Positions 55,229 through 64,000 of a DNA stretch of 64,000 nucleotides are shown in pieces; positions within the stretch are counted from its first letter, which is position 1; each line of letters begins with the position of its first letter. This DNA comes from Pontederia crassipes. Its lineage: Eukaryota; Streptophyta; Magnoliopsida; Commelinales; Pontederiaceae. The stretch spans positions 37,136,768 to 37,200,767 of the forward strand of contig CM060183.1 in the NCBI GenBank assembly GCA_030549335.1, in the 5' to 3' direction. Under the pieces are notes generated by a model, which ran no database searches, had not been told where the DNA came from, and saw nothing but the letters and a program-made list of their open reading frames with translations. The position numbers were made by a program, and so were the translations under genes.

Positions 55229-55604
55229 AGTTATAGTATGAGAGCTCTAGGTTTTAGATCCAAATCACGGAATGTGAATAGGAATGGGAAGTTGCATGTT
55301 TTGTTTGTGTATGTATTATTGCATATGAAATTTTTATGAAATTGCATTGTGAATTTATGTTATGTGCTTATATATATGAACTACAACATAGGAGGCAATA
55401 TTATGTTGAATTATTTTATGTTATGTTATAAGATTGTTATTACTAAGTAAACTTAATGGGATATTGATATGAATGCAATTATATATTAAATGCTTAAAGG
55501 AGCCAGGAGGTATGATGAGGAAATGTATTGTTGTAATGAATTGCTAAGTAATTATTTTAGTGATGAGATTTTATGGGATTCACTAAGAAAGTTTGTGATA
55601 TTAA

Positions 55605-56627
55605 ATGCTGCATGGCACTTGCGACCCGACAGAGATGTCGTATTGGAGTGGACGGCTCAGGAGGATCTGGGACCGGAGTTGGCTCCCGTGCGGAGGAACT
55701 CGTGATGAGGTCCGAGTCGAGCCACAAACTCAACTTAGAGTATCTATGCTACTTGCCCCCGATGTTGAGGCATTGCCTAGTCGCATTGACTTACTGGTGC
55801 GCCAAATTAAGTTGAATGGTGTAGTTGAATCTGAAGGAGAGGAAGATCCCGCTAAGGCGGAGGCATGGCTGAAACAATTGGAACGTGTATTCAAAATGAT
55901 GGGTCTAGATGATGACAAGAAGATGTCATGTATTGAATTCTTATCGACTGATGTTGCTTTGTCTTGGTGGGAGGACAAATATGAAGAGTATAGACCCACC
56001 TGGACATGGGAGGACTTCAAGAAAGAATTCTACAATTTTTACATCCTAGTTTCACATAGTGTAAAGAAGGTCAGAGACTTTATAAATTTGAGACAGGGGG
56101 ATGATTCAGTGGCCGCATATACTATCAAATTTGAATAACTGTGTAAGTTTTGTCCAGGATTAGTGTCCACAGATGAGGAGAAGAAGATCATTTACATGGA
56201 GAAGCTGGCACACAGGATCAAAACTCAAATTGCTTGCACTGAATGTAGGACATACGTGGAAGCAAAGAATTTGGCACTTAAGGCTGAAGAACAGGTGGAG
56301 GAGAGCAAAATGTGGACAAATCGCAACAAAAAATGACAAGAAATGAGTCAAGGTAGCTTCAATTCAAAGAGGGGAAGAGTGGATGCATACTTCCAGCCAC
56401 AATCATTTAGAGGGGTACCTAGCATGATTGGAAGACGAGCTGATCACATGGTTGATTTCAAGACTCAAGACTGGGGTTTTCATATGAGAGATCAGAGTAG
56501 GGATGTTGTATTGTGTGCCACCTGTGGTAAACATCATGCAGGTAGATGTTGGTCAAATGTTATCAAAGCAGTGAGTTGCTATAATTGTGGTGAGAAATGA
56601 CACAAGAAATATGAGTGTACCATGCCA
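55605..56627 (+). pseudogene. Chromovirus gag
   Basis: The gag core reads DPAKAEAWLKQLERVFKMMG, STDVALSWWEDKYEEYRPTW and EDFKKEFYNFYILVSHSVKK. It is followed by a stop at 56,136, then EEKKIIYMEKLAHRIKTQIA in the same region, another stop, and two zinc-knuckle-like pieces (CATCGKHHAGRC and CYNCGEK, stop, HKKYEC). It is broken by at least three stops. Confidence 0.85.
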
Positions 56628-58540
56628 GTAACTAGTACTCAGTTTTCTAATGCTCGCGATGGACCACGCATTGCCTCACGACGGGCTGGTACATCAGGGA
56701 GGACTCCATCTACTAGTTCCCTTAATAAGGGAAAAGCTATTGCCGGTGCAGTAAGTGGACAAAGAGTTGGCACAGGAGGACATCCTAGGGTTTATGCCAT
56801 GACTCGTGAGGAGGCAGCCGTCAGTCCTGAGGTGGTTACAGGTTCGATTCTTATCAATAAAAAATATATGACTATCTTATTTGACCCTGGTGCATCATAT
56901 TCATTTGTTTCATATGCATGTGAATCTTTGTTGGATATGGAACCTTCTTCCTTATCCGTTGATATGTCTGTTGTCCTACAATCAGGCGATGCTTTGATTG
57001 TTAGACAAGTATACAAGGAATGTGTGCTTGTGATATGTGATAAAGAATTTCTGGCTAATCTTATTGCTATAGACATACATGGATTTGATGTCATTATAGG
57101 TATGGATTGGCTTTCTACTTATCGGGCGGTGGTGGATTGTTTTGCTAAAGAAGTGAAATTGACATTGCCTTGTAGTGAGGAGATAATTTTCATGAGTGAT
57201 AGGAGAATGCTATCTACTTATGTGATATCCATTATTGTAGTCAGAAAAATGCTACTTGAAGAGTGTGATGCTTATTTAGCTCATATTCATGATTTGAATC
57301 GTAAGTCACCTAAGCTTGAAGAGTTGTTTGTTGTTCAGGAGTTTCCTTATGTTTTCCCCGATGTATTACCTAATTTATCACCACAAAGAGAGATGGATTT
57401 TGAGATAGAGCTGATTCCAGGTACAACACCAATCTCCATTCCTTCATATAGAATGGCACCTGTTGAGCATGAGGAGTTGAAGAAGCGATTACAAGAGTTG
57501 TTTGATTTAGGTTTCATTCGACCCAGTGTGTCACCTTGGGGAGCTCCAGTACTGTTTGTGAAGAAGAAAAATGACTCAAGTGCATTGACTATAAACAGCT
57601 GAACAAGATGACCATAAAGAATTAATATCCCTTATCAAGGATAGATGATTTATTTGATCAATTGCATGGTTTTAAAGTCTTCTCCAAAATTGACTTGAGG
57701 TCTAGATATCATCAATCGAATTAGAGATGAGGATGTGAAGAAGACCGCATTTCGCACTAGATATGGGCATTACGAATTCCTGGTAATGCCATTTGGGTTG
57801 ACGAATGCTCCTGCAGCATTCATGGGGTTGATGAATATGGTACTTCGAGAATTTCTTGATGTGTTTGTCATTGTATTTATTGATGACATCGTAATCTATT
57901 CATCTTGCAAAAGTGAACATGAACAACACTTGAGAACAGTGTTGGAGACCTTGAGGCAGAACAAGTTGTTTGTTAAGTTTTCCAAATATGAATTTTGGAT
58001 AGATAGAGTGGTGTTTTTGGGACATGTTATATCAGTTGATGGAGTGTTAGTTGATCCTTCCAAGATAGAAGCTGTTGTGAAGTGGGAAGCACCGAGAAAT
58101 GCAAGAGAGGTTCATAATTTTCTTGGATTGGCAGGTTACTATAGGAGGTTTGTGCAGAGCTTCTCTACCATTGTAGGACCACTTACTCGGTTGCTGAGGA
58201 AGAATGTCAAATTTGTTTGGACAGAGAAGTGTGAGAGCAGCTTTCAAGAATTGAAGAATAGATTGGTGTGAACACCAATTTTGACCTTACGAGAAGGTAG
58301 AGAAAATTTTGTGCTTTATAGTGATGCTTCACGTCAAGGACTTTGATGTGTCTTGATGCAACATGGGAAGGTAATGCTTATGCATTGAGTAAGTTGAAAC
58401 CACATGAAGTCAATTATTCTACTCATGACTTAGAGTTAGCAACTATAGTATTTGCGTTGAAGATATGAAGACATTACTTATATGGCGAGCATGTCTAGAT
58501 TTTCACTGACCACAAAAGTTTGAAGGAGTTGGAGACACAA
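56628..58540 (+). pseudogene. Chromovirus protease, reverse transcriptase and RNase H
   Basis: The protease shows LFDPGASYSFVS (DxGA active site written DPGA) in the frame 56,622-57,602. The RT starts with IPSYRMAPVEHEELKKRLQE and WGAPVLFVKKK, breaks near 57,580-57,740, and resumes [20 protein letters not shown] with the catalytic FIDD in [10 protein letters not shown]. Connection and RNase H follow ([34 protein letters not shown]) with stops after 58,268. The region that should carry ADALSRK near 58,530 is shortened. Confidence 0.88.
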
Positions 58541-58565
58541 AAAGAACTTAATAAGAGACTTAGGC

Positions 58566-59860
58566 GTGATCTCTCCTGTTGAGGAGCTTATGATGATGAT
58601 TTGCCACTTGAGAGTGGATGACTATGCAGGTTTATTGTGCAATCTTCGTGTGAGGCCAGTATTATTGGATAGGATTCGACAGGTACAAAAGATTGACATA
58701 GGCACTTTTATGCTTATGGATCAACTAAAGGTTGGTCGTGGTGAAAAGCATTATCATGTAAGCAAGGACGAGACTCTCATGTATCAAGATAGATTATTTC
58801 TACGAAGAGCATATAACTTGAGAGAGGAAGTGATGCAAGAGAGTCATAATGCAGTGTATTCATTACATCCAAGTTGCACCAAGATGTATAGAAATCTGCG
58901 ACAAAATTACTTTTGACTAGGAATGAAAGAGAATGTGACTGAGTTTGTATCTCATTGTTTGGTATGTCAGGAAGTTCAGGCTGAACATCAAGCTCCTTGT
59001 GGTAAGTTGAATCCATTACTTATACCTGAGTGGAAATGGGAAAAGATTAATATGAATTTTGTGACAGGTTTGCCAGTCACTAAGAAGGGTCACAATGCAG
59101 TGTGGGGGTAGTGAATAGACTGACAAAATCAGCATATTTTTTACCCATCAAGATTACTTACTCATTGGAGTGGTTTGCACGATTGTTCATTGATGAGATT
59201 GTTCGGTTACATGGCATACCAAAGGTCATTATTTCTGATAGAGATCCTAAATTCACATTCAGATTTTGGAAGAAGTTACATGAGTCCTTAGGGATGAAGT
59301 TGCATTTTAGTATGGCTTTTCACCCACAGACTGATGGGCAGGCTGAGCAGACGATACAGACATTGAAGAATATGTTGAGAGCTAGTGCGATGGATAATGG
59401 TGGATGTTGGGATGATCATTTAGCGTTGGCCGAGTTTGCATATAATAATGATTATCACTCCACCATTCGCATGGCACCATTTGAGGCTTTGTATGGCCGA
59501 AGATGTCATACCCTCATATGTTGGGATGAGGAGGGTGAAAGACAATTGACGGATGTGGACTTAGTTCAGGAGACCATGGACAAAATTTGTGTTATTCGAA
59601 AGAGAATCAAAGAAGCACAGCATTGTCAGAAAACACTAGCGGACAAGTCAAGATGAGAGAGACAATATGCAGTCGGAGACAAAGTTTTTTTGAAGATTTC
59701 TCCCTGGAAAGGTGTTCTTCGATTTGGAAAGAAAGGAAAGTTGAGTCCCAGATTTATCGGACCCTATGAGGTGCTTGAGAGAGTAGGACCCGTGGCTTAT
59801 CGCATTGCCTTGCCACCACCATTAGCGAAGATTCATAATGTGTTTCACATGTCGATGCTT
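58566..59860 (+). pseudogene. Chromovirus integrase
   Basis: Frames at 58,566-58,916, 58,923-59,111 and 59,102-59,656 give the zinc region (HPSCTKMYRNLR, CLVCQEVQAEHQ) and the DDE core: MNFVTGLP, PKVIISDRDPKFTFRFWKKL, FHPQTDGQAEQTIQTLKNML. One stop and a frame change separate the pieces. After 59,657 the DNA-binding part ([20 protein letters not shown]) continues out of frame. Confidence 0.88.
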
Positions 59861-59939
59861 TGAAAGTGTTTGCTTAAAGAAGATCAGCAAATTGAGACAC
59901 AACCAGTGGAGATAAAATGAGAATATGACATATCGAGAG

Positions 59940-60084
59940 TAGCCAGCTCAGATATTAGCACGTGAGGTGCGACAATTACTCAGACGTGAGATACTTATGT
60001 TTAGAGTGCTATGGAAGAATCATACGAAGAGAGATGCTAGATGGGAGTTGGAGGATATACTGAAAAGCTATCCTCATCTTTTCT
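59940..60084 (+). pseudogene. Chromodomain-like C-terminus
   Basis: Translation near the end of pol gives ILAREVRQLLRREILMFRVL and ARWELEDILKSYPHLF. These match the C-terminal integrase chromodomain of Tekay/Del chromoviruses, thought to guide insertion into heterochromatin. Confidence 0.7.
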
Positions 60085-60140
60085 GATCTTCATGTTAGTT
60101 TGAATTTCGAGGACGAAATATTTTTTATGAATATTGTAAT

Positions 60141-62780
60141 TGTAACGTTCTTTTAAAAAAAAGGTGTAATTTGCTTAAAAGTTAGGGAGCACTTTGGTCA
60201 TTGTGCAGGAAAGGATAGTATAAAAAAAGAATAAATGTCGTCTTTCCCAACCCCGAGCTACAGTAATCGCGAGAGCTCCAAGCCGCCGCCCTCCTTTCGG
60301 TCGTCCGATCTCCTCCGTCCGGCCACCGTTTTCTGCACAAGATGTACCAATGGAAAGATGAGGATGAGACGAACGTTTTGACATATAGTATGAGATGATC
60401 AGTCCACCGTGCGCGACGCAGTGAGAGAAAAACATGAGAAGGTCGAAAAATCCACCGGCGATGATTCCTATTCTGATTCGCACCGATCCTTCTCTTGGTG
60501 AGTTGTACATCATTCTTAGGTTGATTAGGATCATTTGGAAGGGGTTTAATCATATTTTTGTCCAAATCACATAGGAGGCCGAGATTTGAAGCTTTTCGGT
60601 GAACTTTTTCGGTGTACAGACGGTGAACTCCAATCGAGCTCATCTCGACGTTCTAGTAGGTGCACACATGAGGCAAAAAGAAATCAGGTTGCTTTCCGTA
60701 TAATAATTAATCGTTAATCTTTTATTTTTAGGTTCATAGGTTTCGGATTTCGATCGTTCACTGACGACCCTTCCAACGACTCGTTATCGTATCGTGGTTG
60801 GTAAGCGAATATGAATGTGCATTTGATTTGATTTCAGTGATGTGAACAAATTTAAAATAATTTTTTTTATTGTGAATGAATAAGGCGTTCGGTGGTTCTT
60901 TTCGACGTTTCGGCGGGTGCGGTTGTGGTTCTGAGAACGACGGCTACAGTGGTTGTGGTATAAATGTCGGACAACTGAAAATAATTATTATAATGTAGTT
61001 AAGGTTCTAATTATGTTTTATCTAAAGTTTGATTGAACTTCGCTTATAGGAGGTTGCTAATCGGAAAGCGATAGTTCGTGGATTGTTGTGATTGGATTAT
61101 GTTGTTACTAGACGACGAGGCCTTCTTTTTCTTTTTGGTAAGTATTATAGCAAATCCATAATAGGACTTGATTTATGATAAGCACACCGAGTAGTTGTGA
61201 ATAGTGAATTACCAAAATTATTTTATAATATTAATTAATCAAGTAACGGATGTGATATGTTGTGTTTACTTTTGATTGGATTCGGACGAGGTGATAATTT
61301 GGAACTCGACGAATCCAGTGTGAGGGAACTTATCTCAATTGATATGAATTGCTAACTCTTTGAAGTGATGACATTGTTCTATTCGATGTGGAATGGATTT
61401 TCGTGATAGTTTCCTTCATGCATATTCATATATTTGTATGCTTCATATTTGTATCATCATATGACTTGTACCATTTTATTATGAATTTCAGAAAATCCGT
61501 TGAAGTTTATTCTTTGTGCAATTGAAGTGAATATTTAATTTTTGAAAGGAAAGTTTATATGATGGTTTCAATCCTAAGCTTCTATTTGGAAATTGCATTC
61601 ATACATCATGTGCATTACATGTAAAAACCTGCATAAGGCGGAGTGTTTTCACCTAGGAGGATTGACCAACTTCGAATAGACCGGTTAGGGTCCGGTTTGC
61701 TCTGTGTCGATATAGTGACACTAGGAGCAGGTTCAACACCCTATGTCGATATAGTGACACGATGGGTAGAATTAGAACAACCATCATGTGGCGATATAGT
61801 GACACGAGAGATGGAATGGAAAAAGAAAAGAAACAAGTTCTGTGTCGATATAGTGACACGATGAGCGGTTCAACGTTCTATGGCAATATAGTGACACGAG
61901 GGATGGAATTAGAATAATCATCCTGTGGCGATATAGTGACACGAGGGGTGTGTGAAGAAGCACTCAATTTACGAGTGGTATGGATATCCGTGTTTGATGA
62001 TGTTTTTCTCAAATTTTATGATGTTATCTTTTTACCATGCATGTGCACTCATGGCATTCATTTTGGTATAATAATTATTTAAATGAATTTTCTTGAAGAA
62101 TTGAAAAGGGTTTGGAATGATTTATAAAAACAAAGTGGTTGATTTTTCCTTCGCGATTTTAATATTTGAGATTGTTGTTTTACTCACTGTGCTTCTTAAT
62201 GCTCACACCTCTTGTTTATTTTTTTTCATGTAATGAATGAAAGTTTGCGTAGCATGAAATAAGAAATGTAAAAGGGTTAGGAAATGAGCATGTGTGAGAG
62301 GCGTGATTACTGAATGGCTAACTTTGCGTTTAATTGAGCTTTCTTATACGGATTTATTACTTGATGAATGTTTTGAAAGATTTTGGAAATGTTAGATAAT
62401 TGTGTGGAGCGAAGGATGCTCACGTTATATGGTTTACGAGCATCTGGCTCGTGATTTTAATTCGAGAGTGAGCTTGAGACTCACTATTTTGGGCATGTGT
62501 CACACCATTTTAGTTATATTATGAATTGCCAGTGATGTCCTTATAACTGTCTGTTATGTTGAAAGTTTTAAAGTTAATTGTTGAAATGAGACATATATAA
62601 ATTGTTGTACATGATGAATAGACGAATTTATGCATACGTTATGCCGAAATTTTTGAAATTTTTTAGAGTTAGTTTATTTTTTGAAACGTTGATTTTCAGT
62701 TGAAGATTTGAATTTGAATTTAAATGATTGATTTCCGGTTTCACCCCTTGTGGCGCCAAAAGAAGTGGAAGGATGTCACA
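60141..62780 (+). repeat. 3' LTR of chromovirus
   Basis: 2,640 bp from tgtaacgttc to ggatgtcaca, colinear with 52,634-55,228 with many substitutions and small indels. The expected polypurine tract before it is degraded to aatattttttatgaatattg. Confidence 0.9.
61704..61942. repeat. Six-copy palindromic motif array in 3' LTR
   Basis: Same motif as in the 5' LTR, copies starting at 61,704, 61,743, 61,788, 61,842, 61,880 and 61,925. GATATAGTGACAC is intact in five copies; the fifth reads AATATAGTGACAC. Confidence 0.95.
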
Positions 62781-63189
62781 CTACAAAACACAGTCCACAA
62801 GTTAGAGGTCGACTCACTATCGAGCTCAACTAATTCGATTAGGGTCGCACCATGATGCATATACAAGTGAGCCTGCTAACAAATATATTTTACATTCATA
62901 AGAATTCAAACTCGAGATTAGAAGGGTGGAGGCGGGTCGGATCCTTTTCTTTTTGCTGTGACCCCTTCTTTTTTTTTAATTTTCATTTATTTTTAATATA
63001 AAAAACATTTATTATTTTACTTTTAATATAAAATAAAGTATTATTAAATACCAAAAATATTATTTTAAATATATATATATACTTTTTTTATATTTAAAAT
63101 AATTTATTTTATACTTTTTAATTTTAAATGATATAAAAATATACGTTTAACTAAAAAATCATTTAAAAATAAAAAAAAGTCATCGGATG

Positions 63190-63370
63190 TGATAGGATCG
63201 AATTTTGGAGGTCATCGACTCGGTACCCGAGACCTTCTTCGACGAAAAGGAACTCGAGCCGCTTATTGCTCCATCGATTTGTAATTACGACCTTTGTGAA
63301 ATACTGAGTCGAACTCACGACATTTGTGATCTCATCCACTGCGCAGTCCGCGCTATGCGGTCATAGTTCT
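63190..63370 (-). mobile_element. Possible tRNA-derived SINE upstream of SYS1
   Basis: On the minus strand gaccgcatagcgcggactgc (A-box-like) is followed about 40 bases on by gtgagttcgactc (B-box-like), as in tRNA-derived promoters. The rest (gaggtcatcgactcggtacc) is not tRNA-like. No TSD or tail was found. Confidence 0.3.
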
Positions 63371-63629
63371 TTTATAATATTTAGCCAGACGGCAAAAGCA
63401 TCGAACGAGGTTTCTCTCGCTCACCCGGAGAGGGACTGCGATTTTCCCAGCCGTCGGCGTCGAAGAGATGGAGCGATAACAGGAGCAATTGTACACGGAG
63501 TTCGTTCTCTTTTGCTTGTGTTCGCTTTTGGGTTTCGATGCTTGGATCGCCTGGTGCGAATTCAGGAGTTCATCAAACCCAGCTCTCGATCGGTTCGAGA
63601 TGAGAAGATTTTAGGTATTTTTCCCGCTG

Positions 63630-63639
63630 TTTATATAGG
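63630..63639 (+). promoter_or_regulatory. TATA-like box of SYS1
   Basis: tttatatagg lies 75 bp upstream of the SYS1 start codon, followed by a GGC-repeat leader. It is the only TATA-like word in the GC-rich promoter-proximal part. Confidence 0.35.
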
Positions 63640-63713
63640 CGGCGGCGGCGGCGGGGCGGCGGTCTTGCTGTCTTTCCCGGGAGTTCGTTTTAGGGTTTGG
63701 TAGGAGAGGAAGA

Positions 63714-63938
63714 ATGTTCTATGGGACGGCGGTGTGGGATCCATGGTTGATCGCGTCGCAGATCGTGTGTCTCCAGTGCCTCTACTACCTGACGCTCGGT
63801 CTCTTCATGGCCATGCTCGTCGGCACGCGAGTCTCCCATTTCAGCCTCTTCTACTTCTTCGACTTCTCCACGCTCACGGTGGCCACGGTTACCGGCTGGT
63901 TTGCCATCATCTCCTTCCTTCTCAGCTCCGCTGCAGGG
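63714..63938 (+). CDS. SYS1: SYS1 homologue, exon 1 (gene continues beyond window)
   Basis: 75 codons starting MFYGTAVWDPWLIASQIVCL, with CLYYLTLGLFMAMLVGTRVS and TVTGWFAIISFLLSSAAG; three hydrophobic segments are visible (about residues 10-40 as two close helices' start, 46-55, 58-73). This is the conserved N-terminal half of SYS1, a four-helix Golgi membrane protein of about 150 residues. In yeast and animals SYS1 recruits the small GTPase Arl3/ARFRP1 to the trans-Golgi. The donor is gcagg|gtaata, splitting a Gly codon. An intronless reading would stop within a few codons. The remaining exons lie downstream. Confidence 0.9.
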
Positions 63939-64000
63939 TAATAGCAATATCTTGTTCAGGTTTATTCATCTTGTCTGGTTCTTTTCTTTTCACCCGGTAA

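Larger units (their letters stand above)
52634..62780 (+). mobile_element. Tekay/Del-like chromovirus (Ty3/gypsy), complete but decayed
   Basis: A 10.1-kb element with 5-bp TSD ctaca (52,629-52,633 and 62,781-62,785). The order is LTR, gag with CCHC, protease, RT, RNase H, integrase, chromodomain-like end, LTR. Several stops and frameshifts interrupt every domain and the LTRs differ at many sites, so it is much older than the gypsy element at 12.4-18.3 kb. The LTRs make up half its length. Confidence 0.93.

Overview
The window looks like nuclear DNA of a flowering plant, most likely a commelinid monocot. The reasons are spliced genes with GT-AG introns, a very GC-rich GNOM-LIKE2 coding region in AT-rich surroundings, and a transposon load typical of a medium or large monocot genome (Ty3/gypsy, L1 and RTE LINEs, SINEs, hAT, CACTA, Helitron-like). 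I cannot name the species; the order Zingiberales is only a guess.

Layout. (1) 1-25,246, plus strand: the last eleven exons of a gene whose protein resembles the C-terminal part of the plant ZFYVE26/spastizin homologue. Intron 4 is about 16.2 kb and holds a nested pile. An L1 LINE (3.59-9.76 kb) carries a tRNA-like SINE and a solo LTR. Next comes an LTR-like unit (9.85-12.41 kb) split by a cargo-bearing hAT element. Then comes a young Ty3/gypsy element (12.41-18.30 kb, minus strand), followed by a second 342-bp copy of the LTR-like unit's end. Other introns hold L1, RTE and SINE insertions. (2) 25.2-27.2 kb: intergenic, with a possible phytocyanin relic. (3) 27,188-31,439, plus: GNOM-LIKE2 (GNL2), a complete two-exon ARF-GEF gene of 1,387 codons. 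(4) 31.4-38.0 kb: AT-rich spacer with two non-autonomous hAT elements (perfect 8-bp target-site duplications, TSDs), an unusual interlocked inverted repeat, and a 5'-truncated RTE LINE with an 18-bp TSD. (5) 38,050-39,270, minus: a single-exon trihelix (ASIL/SIP1-type) transcription factor. (6) 39.9-47.9 kb: gene-free AT-rich block with Helitron-like ends, interrupted by a CACTA element (41,956-43,592). (7) 48,476-51,333, minus: three-exon gene for a bL25-family, probably mitochondrial, ribosomal protein. (8) 52,634-62,780, plus: complete but decayed Tekay/Del-like chromovirus with 2.6-kb LTRs and a 5-bp TSD; each LTR has six copies of an 18-bp imperfect palindrome. (9) 63,714-end, plus: first exon of the SYS1 homologue.

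The host genes share a loose theme only: GNL2 and SYS1 act in Golgi ARF/ARL trafficking, and the spastizin family acts in endolysosomal trafficking. They are not an operon-like unit. Most of the novelty is in the mobile-element archaeology: elements dated relative to each other by nesting and TSDs, a SINE sharing its 3' tail with an RTE LINE, and two DNA transposons whose interiors look like captured promoter-plus-gene segments.
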